A DNA stretch of 10,889 nt, from NCBI GenBank assembly GCA_002470125.1, contig DKNB01000012.1, positions 1 to 10,889 on the forward strand, given 5' to 3'. This document shows, piece after piece, positions 1-6,817 of this stretch (positions are counted from its first letter, which is position 1; every line of letters begins with the position of its first letter). This DNA is from Gallionellales bacterium UBA7399 (lineage in GTDB: Bacteria > Pseudomonadota > Gammaproteobacteria > Burkholderiales > Gallionellaceae). The notes beneath the pieces were generated by a model. It saw only the letters and a list, made by a program, of their open reading frames with translations. It ran no database searches and had not been told where the DNA came from. Both the position numbers and the translations under genes were made by a program.

Positions 1-703
1 CGCCCGCGCCAGCACAAAAATCCACCACCATGTCATTGCGCTTTGGCGCAAGCAGAAATCCCAGCAGCTGACTGCCCTCATCCTGGACCTCTATTTTTCC
101 AGCGAGAAATAGTGGGTGCTTGGTGAGTGATGGCTTGTCCTTCAGGCGGATGCCGATGGGGGAGTAGGGGGTGGCCTGCGCATTGATCCCCTCTGCCTGC
201 AGGGCATGCAGGACCTCGTCACGTGTGGCGAGCAGGGTGTTGACGCGCAGGTCTAGTGCGGCCGGTTGCTGCATGGAGCGACCCAGGGTAAGGATGGAGT
301 CATCTGTTAATGTCGTACGTAACTGCTCGATCAGCCACTCGGGAAGCTCGGCCTGTATCGACAAGGGAAGTTCGGCGAGACCGATGGCCTTAACCCTCCC
401 CAGCCAGTCGGCCTCACCGTGCTTTAAAAGTGGGGTGATCTCACGTAAATTGTAGCCGCCGAATCTCACCCAGTAGGCCAGCGCGACGCGACGTGGGGTG
501 GCCTCGTCGGCGCAGGCGTGATCCAAAAAGAGTCGATGGCGCAATACGCCAAACACGGTCTCCGCTATTAGCGCTCGCTCGTTGGAGCCGATGCGCTCAC
601 GCTTAAAAAAGTAGCGCAGCGTGGTGTCGGCAGGATGCTCTAGCGGCAAAATGCCACGCAAGGCTTGAACAACGAGGTCTAGGCGGTATTCTGTTAGTAG
701 CAT
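1..703 (-). CDS. RsmB/NOP-family RNA (cytosine-C5)-methyltransferase, 3' end cut off by window edge
   Basis: This is the N-terminal 234 residues of a SAM-dependent RNA m5C methyltransferase; family members methylate cytosines in rRNA (RsmB modifies 16S C967). I read it by translating the minus strand from the ATG at 703; an in-frame TAA lies just upstream and no other ATG intervenes. Residues 1-130 look like the NusB-like RNA-binding region (FGVLRHR at 51-57). PAALDLRVNTL (147-157) and EVQDEGSQLL (205-214) are typical RsmB/NOP landmarks before the SAM-binding motif, which begins as VVDFCAGAG (226-234) and is then cut. E. coli RsmB has DLCAAPG at that point, so this may be the betaproteobacterial RsmB paralog rather than RsmB itself; its target base is unknown. 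The catalytic cysteines lie outside the window. It is last in the purM-purN-DUF3108-DUF3108 series, after a 99-nt gap (704-802) in which I see no clear terminator. Confidence 0.88.
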   Translation of the reverse strand, partial: MLLTEYRLDLVVQALRGILPLEHPADTTLRYFFKRERIGSNERALIAETVFGVLRHRLFLDHACADEATPRRVALAYWVRFGGYNLREITPLLKHGEADWLGRVKAIGLAELPLSIQAELPEWLIEQLRTTLTDDSILTLGRSMQQPAALDLRVNTLLATRDEVLHALQAEGINAQATPYSPIGIRLKDKPSLTKHPLFLAGKIEVQDEGSQLLGFLLAPKRNDMVVDFCAGAG

Positions 704-802
704 GATTCTCGCTTGTGGTAAAAATATTTAAACCGATGTGGTGAGAGTTGCAGACAAGGGAGGCGAAGTTTACAGCACGGGCTGGCACGACCTTTAAATT
801 TT

Positions 803-1849
803 TTATTCGTCAGCAACGCGAATTTCAGAGATAACCACCTCAAAAATTACCTCGCCGGAACGTTTTAGTTGCCGAAACTTAACGGGTAGCAGACGATACT
901 CTAGCCCAAGCCAAATCTCCATCCCCTCCTCGTCTTGACTGTGCAGCCTGCGCAAAGGCAGCGCACGTAGCTTGCCCAGCTGAGTCACGATCTCTTCCTC
1001 GGCGCCGATCTCAAGCTCGTGCCACTCAATCTTTTTCTTGGTGCTAATCGCGACCGACACCACCTCATTGACTAAAGAGCTTTGCGAAAGTTGGTACAGA
1101 ACGCTTAGGATGTCCTGGGCATTCTGTGGTAGCGCAGCCTCGCCACCATGGGAGTAGCGCAGCCTATTATCGACCCAATCGAAGGCCACACTCGTTTTTT
1201 GTCGGTCACCTGATGTGTTTTGCTCTTCTTCGTAACGACTTGGCTGCAGCCCAAAATCCGCGACCCTGCCTTGGCTGGTTTGAATGAGGTGGTAGCTTTT
1301 GAGTAATCGGGCTAATCCGGTCGTCTCTGTCTCTGATCTTAAAATGTATTTATCTTCATTGATCTCGAGTCGGTGAATCATCTCGCCAACCTGAAAGCTG
1401 TCCTGACCCAGGTAGACGACAAACTTGAGCTGTGCGTGCTTGGGTAGCGAGGGGTGTGCGGCAGGCGCAACTACATCGGTCTCGATTGGGGTCGACTCGG
1501 TCTCCGGCTCTGGCGTGTTGACCACGGCAGGCGCTATCGCCGAGACCTTGCCGGGCTCTGGCTCTGGTGTGCTGACCACGGCAGATGCTATCGAGGCAAA
1601 CTCAGTTACCAATGGCTCCGGTGCCGCTGCTAGAGTCTCATCTAATTGAGCTGGAGGACTCGCGGGCTTGATCTTGGGCGTGCCCTGCTCAATTTTTGCA
1701 GGCAGCGGTTCTAGTCGGGCACTCAGGGGTGGCAGCAAGGTCTCGCCACTCTTTATTTCCACCTGAAAAAGAAACAGTGCCGCACCGTGCAGCAAGGCAG
1801 ACAATGTGACGGCAAGGGTGATGCGGCTAACTGGTTTGCTGAGCTTCAT
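803..1849 (-). CDS. DUF3108 protein with TonB-like membrane anchor and proline-rich linker
   Basis: A 348-residue protein of unknown function. The start is basic (MKLSKPVSR), followed by one hydrophobic segment at about 9-29 with no obvious cleavage site, so it is probably anchored in the inner membrane with the rest in the periplasm, as in TonB. Residues 39-138 are rich in Pro, Glu, Ala and Val and contain an 18-residue repeat (AVVSTPEP at 90-97, AVVNTPEP at 108-115). Residues 140-345 are a DUF3108 domain: TETTGLARLLKSY, GLQPSRYEEEQ, AFDW and EIWLGLEYRLLPVKF align with matching segments of the neighbouring DUF3108 protein. DUF3108 proteins are usually single secreted domains, so the anchor and linker are the unusual part. 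It begins 25 nt after the stop of its neighbour. I see no Shine-Dalgarno sequence (a C-run lies upstream of the ATG), so translation may depend on the upstream gene. A role in the cell envelope is inference. Confidence 0.85.
   Translation of the reverse strand: MKLSKPVSRITLAVTLSALLHGAALFLFQVEIKSGETLLPPLSARLEPLPAKIEQGTPKIKPASPPAQLDETLAAAPEPLVTEFASIASAVVSTPEPEPGKVSAIAPAVVNTPEPETESTPIETDVVAPAAHPSLPKHAQLKFVVYLGQDSFQVGEMIHRLEINEDKYILRSETETTGLARLLKSYHLIQTSQGRVADFGLQPSRYEEEQNTSGDRQKTSVAFDWVDNRLRYSHGGEAALPQNAQDILSVLYQLSQSSLVNEVVSVAISTKKKIEWHELEIGAEEEIVTQLGKLRALPLRRLHSQDEEGMEIWLGLEYRLLPVKFRQLKRSGEVIFEVVISEIRVADE
1506..1593 (-). repeat. Two-copy 54-nt-period repeat in the linker of the anchored DUF3108 gene
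   Basis: Bases 1506-1539 and 1560-1593 match at 30 of 34 positions with a period of 54 nt, exactly 18 codons. The copies encode the two PAVV/SAVV-x-TPEP segments of the periplasmic linker. The differences are scattered single substitutions, which fits an old in-frame duplication under weak length constraint. Confidence 0.8.
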
Positions 1850-1874
1850 GTTGGGGGGTAACGCCGAGCGGTTG

Positions 1875-2597
1875 CTACTCGAAGCTTATCTTGGTTAGCA
1901 CCTGCGTGAATTGTCCGCCATCCGGTTCGGTGATGGTCATTTTGTAGGGGAAATAACCCTGTTCTGTTGCGAGCCAAATTTCAGTTTTACTCTTCCCGGG
2001 CTGCGTCGGACTCGCTAGGTATAGCGCGTTGAATGTGCCAAGCGGAACCGTCACACTTTGATTGGGGGTGACGAGGTAGCTGTACTCGTCCACCTTGCTG
2101 CCGTTCGTCATGTTGAAGCTAAGCTCGGCGACCCCTTTGGGCGGGGCTATAGTGAATTGATACATCGCGCTGAGTCGGTCTTGGGTGCCCGCGAGCAGGG
2201 GTAGGATGTGCTTTCCGGTGCGATCGGTTAACGTGATGTGGCCGGTCTTCCAGTCAAAGTCGGCGTGTACATTTCGTTCGGTATCGAGTTTGCGATCCTG
2301 GCTGTAGGTGAGCGGGCGCAGACCCCTCCTTGATACGACCCCCTCGCTGACGGTGTGGATGACCTCCGCCTTTATTCTGGCAAGCAGGCCAGTTGCTGCG
2401 GTCGTGCTTTCAATACGGTAGCCGCTCGGCTTGCCGGTGTAGATTTCCGCCATGGTCGCGACCTTAATGCCGTCCTTGAATACATCGTAATGGGCGTCAA
2501 TGTGCTTGATTGCTACGGGTGAGGTGGCCGCTGACAGTGACTGTGACGTTGCGCCAAAGAGCAGCAGGCAAGTGACCAGATGGATCATATTTTTCAT
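1875..2597 (-). CDS. Secreted DUF3108 domain protein
   Basis: A 240-residue protein of unknown function. It has a Sec signal peptide: a short basic start, a hydrophobic core at about 5-17 and a likely cleavage after SLSA (residue 23). Cys10 lies inside the hydrophobic core without a proper lipobox, so I do not call it a lipoprotein. The mature part is one DUF3108 domain (about 30-238), with HYDVFKDGIKVA near the start, AATGLLARIKAE, GLRPLTYSQDR, DFDW, and EIWLATEQGYFPYKM near the end. Homologs are predicted periplasmic, and a beta-rich fold is usual for the family; no enzymatic residues stand out. It starts 6 nt after the purN stop with no Shine-Dalgarno sequence in view, so translational coupling to purN is likely. 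The next gene encodes a second, anchored DUF3108 protein, so the two may act as a pair. Confidence 0.88.
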   Translation of the reverse strand: MKNMIHLVTCLLLFGATSQSLSAATSPVAIKHIDAHYDVFKDGIKVATMAEIYTGKPSGYRIESTTAATGLLARIKAEVIHTVSEGVVSRRGLRPLTYSQDRKLDTERNVHADFDWKTGHITLTDRTGKHILPLLAGTQDRLSAMYQFTIAPPKGVAELSFNMTNGSKVDEYSYLVTPNQSVTVPLGTFNALYLASPTQPGKSKTEIWLATEQGYFPYKMTITEPDGGQFTQVLTKISFE

Positions 2598-2603
2598 GTT
2601 TGA

Positions 2604-3272
2604 TTAAATTTGAGGAGAGATTAGGGCGCAATCAGGTTGCTGGGGTTGGCTCACCAGCACTCTGCCGTCCGCGCTTAGGCTGAGTTGATCGTTACAGAAC
2701 CAATGGATTGCCTGCGGCAAGATGCGGTGCTCTTGATCCAACACGCGTGCCGCCAAGGTCGTGGGGGTGTCGTCTGTCAATACGGGTACCGCGGCCTGGA
2801 TGATGATGGGCCCGCTATCGACGTCGTTAGCAACAAAATGTACGGTACAGCCATGAATTTTTACGCCATCCTGAAGCGCGCGCGTGTGAGTGTTGAGCCC
2901 CCCATACGCGGGCAACAAGGAGGGGTGAATGTTGATTAATTTATTTTTGTAGTGCTCCACGAACCAAGGGGAAAGAATGCGCATGAATCCAGCGAGAACA
3001 ATCAGGTCTGGCTGGTAGTTGTCGATCTGGGTGGCGAGCTTTGTGTCAAAGGACTCGCGACTAGAGTGGCCGTCATGCGCCACAACCTCCGTTGTGATGC
3101 CGCACTGCTCGGCAATGCTTAGTCCGGGGGCATTCGCACGGTTGCTGATGACCGCAGCCACCTTGCAGGGGAGGCTGGCTTTTAGTAGCGCATGCATGTT
3201 ACTCCCCTGACCTGAGATCAGAATAACGATGGACTTCGTTGCGGCCTTAGCGGATTTGGGTTTGCGCTTCAT
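2604..3272 (-). CDS. purN: Phosphoribosylglycinamide formyltransferase PurN (GART)
   Basis: PurN transfers a formyl group from 10-formyl-tetrahydrofolate to glycinamide ribonucleotide, the third step of purine synthesis in the cytoplasm. The protein has 222 residues (E. coli 212). VILISGQGSNM (16-26) is the phosphate-binding start of the fold. LAGFMRILSP (93-102) and NIHPSLLP (114-121) hold catalytic Asn114 and His116, and GCTVHFV...VDSGP (141-155) holds the catalytic Asp152. All three residues are thus present. A basic extension of about 13 residues (MKRKPKSAKAATK) precedes the usual start; it lies partly inside purM, and no later Met is suitable, so I keep the ATG at 3272, which has a modest GCAGG upstream. 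The 26-nt overlap with purM, whose product acts two steps later, points to co-translation. Confidence is high. Confidence 0.97.
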   Translation of the reverse strand: MKRKPKSAKAATKSIVILISGQGSNMHALLKASLPCKVAAVISNRANAPGLSIAEQCGITTEVVAHDGHSSRESFDTKLATQIDNYQPDLIVLAGFMRILSPWFVEHYKNKLINIHPSLLPAYGGLNTHTRALQDGVKIHGCTVHFVANDVDSGPIIIQAAVPVLTDDTPTTLAARVLDQEHRILPQAIHWFCNDQLSLSADGRVLVSQPQQPDCALISPQI

Positions 3273-4287
3273 CGCCTGCTCGTTCTTGAATGGTTCCTAT
3301 GTTCCACACAGTCTCTCCGGCGGAAGTAAGCCGAGAGATTGCGGCGACGGCATCGTTTCGATCCACGATGATGACCATGCCGATGCCACAGTTAAATGTG
3401 CGATACATTTCCTGTTGGGCTACATTACCCTGCTCACGAAGCCAACCAAATAGTTTGGGGGTGGGCCAGGCCAGGTGATCAATCACAGCGACGGTGCTAG
3501 GGGGTAGCACGCGTGGTATGTTTTCAAGTAGACCGCCACCAGTGATGTGCGCCATGCCCTTGATCTTGAGGTTTTGCATGAGCTCTAGAATTGGCTTAAC
3601 GTAAATGCGTGTCGGCTCCATGACGCAGTCTGCTAGTGTGCGTTGGCCATCAAATTGCACACCAAGGTCGAGCTGGTCGCGCTCAATAATTTTACGCACT
3701 AGCGAATAACCGTTGGAGTGTAGTCCGCTAGAGGCAAGTCCGAGCACAACATCGTTGGACTGAATGTTGGCGCCGGTGATGATGTTTGCCTTTTCGACCA
3801 CCCCTACCGCGAAACCGGCGAGATCGTACTCGCCTAATGGGTACATGCCGGGCATCTCTGCCGTCTCGCCACCAATGAGTGCGCATCCAGCCATTTCGCA
3901 GCCCATCGCGATACCCTGAATAACCTGGGTGGCAACCTCTACATCCAGCTTGCCACAGGCGAAGTAGTCGAGAAAGAAGAGCGGTTCGGCACCCTGCACC
4001 AAGATATCGTTGACACTCATCCCAACCAAATCAATACCAACGGTACCGTGTCGATTCAGCTCGAATGCCAGTTTTAGTTTGGTGCCAACGCCATCCGTGC
4101 CAGAAACCAGTACGGGCTCGCGATATTTTTTAGAGATTTCAACCAACCCGCCAAAACCACCGATGCCACTTAATACCTCTGGGCGCATAGTGCGTTTGGC
4201 GAATGGCTTGATGTTCTCTACCAGGCGGTCGCCCGCGACTATGTCGACCCCGGCGTCTTGGTAGGAAAGGCTATTGGGTAAGCTCAA
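3247..4287 (-). CDS. purM: Phosphoribosylformylglycinamidine cyclo-ligase PurM (AIR synthetase)
   Basis: PurM closes the imidazole ring: it converts formylglycinamidine ribonucleotide and ATP to 5-aminoimidazole ribonucleotide, the fifth step of purine synthesis. Length is 346 residues (E. coli 345). SLSYQDAGVDI (6-16) is the conserved N-terminal motif; REPVLVSGTDGVGTK, GIDLVGMSVND and QGAEPLFFLDY form the ATP and metal-binding core; GGETAEMPGMY, SNGYSLVR, PTRIYVK, HITGGG and MYRTFNCGIGM follow in the family order. The start codon is TTG. An in-frame stop lies about 50 nt upstream with no ATG or GTG between, and the next ATG (residue 34) would remove conserved sequence, so TTG is well supported. 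No strong Shine-Dalgarno sequence is visible. It is first of the leftward genes and diverges from hda. Confidence 0.97.
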   Translation of the reverse strand: MSLPNSLSYQDAGVDIVAGDRLVENIKPFAKRTMRPEVLSGIGGFGGLVEISKKYREPVLVSGTDGVGTKLKLAFELNRHGTVGIDLVGMSVNDILVQGAEPLFFLDYFACGKLDVEVATQVIQGIAMGCEMAGCALIGGETAEMPGMYPLGEYDLAGFAVGVVEKANIITGANIQSNDVVLGLASSGLHSNGYSLVRKIIERDQLDLGVQFDGQRTLADCVMEPTRIYVKPILELMQNLKIKGMAHITGGGLLENIPRVLPPSTVAVIDHLAWPTPKLFGWLREQGNVAQQEMYRTFNCGIGMVIIVDRNDAVAAISRLTSAGETVWNIGTIQERAGDEAQTQIR

Positions 4288-4334
4288 GTTGAGTTCTCGC
4301 TTTCTTCGGGATACAGTGTAGATCGTTTTGTGGG

Positions 4335-4344
4335 TAGAATTTTA
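4335..4344. promoter_or_regulatory. Overlapping -10-like hexamers in the purM/hda divergent gap
   Basis: The gap between the purM TTG and the first possible hda ATG is 173 nt and must serve both directions. TAAAAT on the minus strand (4339-4344) and TAGAAT on the plus strand (4335-4340) each match five of six bases of the sigma-70 -10 box and overlap by two bases. Neither has a good -35 box at 16-18 nt. They would give leaders of roughly 45 nt for purM and more than 100 nt for hda. I found no clear PurR-like palindrome or riboswitch. This is a weak call. Confidence 0.25.
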
Positions 4345-4490
4345 CTCTAAATGGCCACGCAATGCTTTGCTGCGCTGTAAATTGGGTAACGTAGCTGACG
4401 GGCAAGTGCATTGTTGTTTTAACAGGATGGCCGGCTGAGCTGCCCTAAAAAGTTGAGCCAATGGGCGAGGCACACAGTGCAACTAATTTT

Positions 4491-5156
4491 ATGACACAAC
4501 TATTATTAAATATTGCCCCGGACTGGCTGCCCACGCTGAATAATTTCGTTGTCGGGCGCAACGTTGAGCTGTTGTCGACCTTGCGACAAATCTCGATTGG
4601 GACGGGCGATCGGTGCCTTTACTTGTGGGGTGAATCCGCCAGTGGGAGAACTCATTTAATGCAGGCGGCGGTGATGCACGCTCGCTCGCTAGGGCAGGTG
4701 GCAAAGTATGCCAGAGGCACCGTACCAGATGCGGCCTCCATGGTTGCCGTGGACGATGTCGAGGCGCTAGACGGCGCTGGCCAGGTCGCGTTGTTTGCGC
4801 TTTATAATTGCATGCGTGAAAATGGTGGAGCCTTGCTGGTGAGCGGTGCATCTGCACCAACTCATTTGGCTGTGCGCGATGATCTGCGTACCCGATTGGG
4901 TTGGGGTCTGGTATACCAGGTGCACGCACTGAGTGATGAAGAAAAAATGCAGGCGCTGGAGCAGCACGCACAAGCGCGCGGCCTTGCCTTGCCGCGTGAG
5001 GTGACGCAGTACTTGTTGCGACATGGACAGCGTGACATGCCAGCGCTGCTCGGGTTGTTGGATGCGATGGACGCTCAGTGTATGCGGCTACAACGTGCAC
5101 CCTCCGTGCCACTCCTGAAGGATGTGATGCAAACCTTTAATTTGGGATCTGTGTGA
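4491..5156 (+). CDS. hda: DnaA regulatory inactivator Hda
   Basis: Hda is a short DnaA-like AAA+ protein that, bound to the DNA-loaded sliding clamp, stimulates ATP hydrolysis by DnaA and so prevents re-initiation of replication. From the ATG at 4491 it has 221 residues. QLLLNI (3-8) sits where family members carry the clamp-binding QLxLxL motif; NNFVVGRN (17-24) is the DnaA/Hda entry motif; GESASGRTH (47-55) is a Walker A loop with Arg in place of Lys, as is normal for Hda; MVAVDD (84-89) is Walker B; RTRLGWG (133-139) is Box VII with the presumed arginine finger Arg135. An in-frame ATG at 4461 would add ten residues (MGEAHSATNF). Neither start has a clear ribosome site; I prefer 4491 because the clamp motif is then near the N-terminus as in homologs. 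The stop overlaps the start of the next gene. Confidence 0.93.
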   Translation: MTQLLLNIAPDWLPTLNNFVVGRNVELLSTLRQISIGTGDRCLYLWGESASGRTHLMQAAVMHARSLGQVAKYARGTVPDAASMVAVDDVEALDGAGQVALFALYNCMRENGGALLVSGASAPTHLAVRDDLRTRLGWGLVYQVHALSDEEKMQALEQHAQARGLALPREVTQYLLRHGQRDMPALLGLLDAMDAQCMRLQRAPSVPLLKDVMQTFNLGSV

Positions 5157-5815
5157 ATCTCGCGCTATTTGATTTAGACAATACGTTACTGAGTGGGGAC
5201 AGTGATTTTGAGTGGGCCCAGTTCCTTATTGAGCAGGGCGCGCTCGATCGTGAGCTATTTGAGGCGAAGAACCTAGCCTTCTATGAGCAATATAAGGCTG
5301 GCACGTTAGATATCCACGAGTTTTTGGACTTTCAGCTGAAGCCTCTGTCACGACACACACGTAACGTATTGGATGGTTGGCGCGATAACTTCATGCAAAA
5401 CAAGGTGCGTGGCATGGTGACCGTGGCCGCGCAAGATCTGGTGGCAAAGCATAGGGCGACGGGTGACGTGTGCGTCATCATTACCGCCACGAATAGTTTT
5501 ATAACCTCCCCAATTGCGCAAGAGTTTGGGGTCGAGCACCTGATCGCCACGGAGCCAGAGGAGCGTGACGGTGAATTTACCGGATGCGTGGTTGGCGTGC
5601 CGTGCTTCCGTGAGGGCAAGGTTGCTCGATTGGAGAGTTGGCTGGCGCAGCAAGGGTGGGGATGGGAGAGCTTTTCGGACAGCTATTTTTATAGCGACTC
5701 ATTGAATGATCTGACGTTGTTGAAGAAGGTAAGACATCCGGTGGCGGTTGATCCTGATGAAACGTTACGCAGTTACGCAGAGCAGCATGGCTGGCCGATT
5801 CTGGCGTTACGCTAA
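5153..5815 (+). CDS. HAD-superfamily subfamily IB phosphatase (SerB-like)
   Basis: A 220-residue phosphatase of the HAD-IB group, related to phosphoserine phosphatase; the substrate is unknown. All HAD motifs are present: motif I FDLDNT with nucleophile Asp7 and acid/base Asp9; motif II Thr111 in IITATNSF; motif III Lys156 in REGKVARL; motif IV YSDSLNDLTLL with Asp182 and Asp186 for Mg2+. The insert at about 15-90 (DFEWAQFLIEQG and following) is the helical cap of this subfamily. The start is GTG at 5153, forming a 4-nt GTGA overlap with the hda stop, so translation is very likely coupled. From memory this family sits beside hda and pcnB in many betaproteobacteria. It could act on a phosphomonoester such as phosphoserine or a lipid phosphate (compare PgpC), but nothing in the sequence decides this. 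Confidence 0.92.
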   Translation: MNLALFDLDNTLLSGDSDFEWAQFLIEQGALDRELFEAKNLAFYEQYKAGTLDIHEFLDFQLKPLSRHTRNVLDGWRDNFMQNKVRGMVTVAAQDLVAKHRATGDVCVIITATNSFITSPIAQEFGVEHLIATEPEERDGEFTGCVVGVPCFREGKVARLESWLAQQGWGWESFSDSYFYSDSLNDLTLLKKVRHPVAVDPDETLRSYAEQHGWPILALR

Positions 5816-5842
5816 GACCTAGCGCAATTCGCGAATACTTTA

Positions 5843-6817
5843 ATGGCGATGTCCCCACGAACCCTGCTGGTTAGATTTTCATGTGCGGCCGCGTTGAGTC
5901 TAATTTTTGGCTTGGCGAGCGGCTCGTTGGCGCTTGCGCCGACTGAGCTGTGGCAAGCGTTGCTGGGTAACGACGAAGGCGTTGCGGCAGAAGTGTTGTG
6001 GCAACTGCGCCTGCCGCGCGTGCTGGCGGCATTCGCCTGTGGCGGCTTGCTGGCCCTGTCCGGACTGCTGCTGCAGGTGCTGTTACGTAACCCACTGGCC
6101 GACCCTTATGTTCTTGGTGTCTCTGGCGGTGCGGCCGTGGGCGCACTGCTTGCCATGCTCTTTGGTGCGGGCCTGGTAGTGACTCAAGTGTCGTCTTTTG
6201 CGGGCGCATGCTTAGTAATAGTCGCTGTATTTGGTTTTGGTTTTCGGTGCGGCGAACGAAACATCTACCGCCTGTTATTGACGGGTGTGGTTATTTCCGC
6301 GGGCTGCGGTGCAATCATTAGCATGCTGCTGACTCTAGCGCAGGGTGAGCAGATCAGGGGCATGCTTTTCTGGCTAATGGGTGACCTGTCGCACTCACAG
6401 GGCTTGCCGTTTGCGTGGCTCGTGCTGCTGATGGCGGGATTGTGTGCCACGATCGTTGCGAGCGTGTTGGATGTCTTGGCGGTGGGCTCAGACAAGGCGG
6501 CAGCCTTGGGGGTTGCGGTGATTCGTTGGCAGATCGGACTGTACTTTGTCACCGCCGTGCTTACGGTGACAGCGGTGCAGCTCGGCGGCAGCATAGGCTT
6601 CGTTGGTCTCATCGTACCGCACGCCGTTCGTCTTCTTGGCATCAGTGCACACCGTTGGCTTGTCCCGTTATCCATGCTGTTAGGCGGCAGCTTCTTGGTG
6701 CTGGCCGACACCCTGGCGCGCATGCTGTGGTCACCGCTGCAGTTGCCCGTGGGCGTGCTGACAACACTCATGGGTGTGCCAGTGTTGCTGTGGCTATTGA
6801 GTCGAAGACAACGATGA
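5843..6817 (+). CDS. FecCD/BtuC-type ABC transporter permease
   Basis: A 324-residue inner-membrane permease of the family that imports iron-siderophores, heme or vitamin B12. Hydrophobic helices lie roughly at 9-30, 58-80, 92-112, 115-135, 143-165, 188-212, 232-260, 272-291 and 300-320, which fits the family's usual ten-helix fold. Diagnostic motifs are LRLPRVLAAFACGG (55-68), LRNPLADPYVLGVSGG (81-96), GSIGFVGLIVPHAVRLLG (249-266) and LPVGVLTTLMGVPVLLWLL (301-319). It begins 27 nt after the HAD gene; no Shine-Dalgarno sequence is apparent, and a second in-frame ATG lies at 5849. The stop overlaps the ATPase start by 4 nt, so the two form one unit. No periplasmic binding protein, TonB receptor or cobalamin riboswitch is visible, so the substrate is undetermined. 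Vitamin B12 is a reasonable guess only. Confidence 0.93.
   Translation: MAMSPRTLLVRFSCAAALSLIFGLASGSLALAPTELWQALLGNDEGVAAEVLWQLRLPRVLAAFACGGLLALSGLLLQVLLRNPLADPYVLGVSGGAAVGALLAMLFGAGLVVTQVSSFAGACLVIVAVFGFGFRCGERNIYRLLLTGVVISAGCGAIISMLLTLAQGEQIRGMLFWLMGDLSHSQGLPFAWLVLLMAGLCATIVASVLDVLAVGSDKAAALGVAVIRWQIGLYFVTAVLTVTAVQLGGSIGFVGLIVPHAVRLLGISAHRWLVPLSMLLGGSFLVLADTLARMLWSPLQLPVGVLTTLMGVPVLLWLLSRRQR

Noticed and set aside
171..455. 94-codon plus-strand frame opposite the methyltransferase
   Set aside because: It is rich in Ser, Arg and Cys with no recognisable domain; the minus-strand frame carries conserved RsmB/NOP motifs.
603..788. 61-codon minus-strand frame between the anchored DUF3108 gene and the methyltransferase
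   Set aside because: It overlaps the methyltransferase N-terminus in another frame and has no motif or ribosome site.
704..802. Possible terminator between the anchored DUF3108 gene and the methyltransferase
   Set aside because: The GTGC copies near 785 are not inverted and no stable stem followed by a T-tract could be drawn.
4489..5112. Long open frame (207 codons) on the minus strand opposite hda
   Set aside because: The product is a low-complexity mix of His, Pro, Arg and Ala with no recognisable motif, and the plus-strand Hda is fully supported by its motifs. It is a by-product of hda codon use.
5816..5842. Cobalamin riboswitch or metal-regulator operator ahead of the ABC permease
   Set aside because: Only 27 nt are available, too short for a riboswitch, and the GCGCAATTCGCG stretch is not a true palindrome beyond AATT.
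6415..6813. Upstream extension of the ABC ATPase frame by 133 codons
   Set aside because: It lies wholly within the permease gene in another frame, is Arg/Gly/Ala-rich, and would give an ATPase far longer than the family. The ATGA overlap at 6814 is the natural start.
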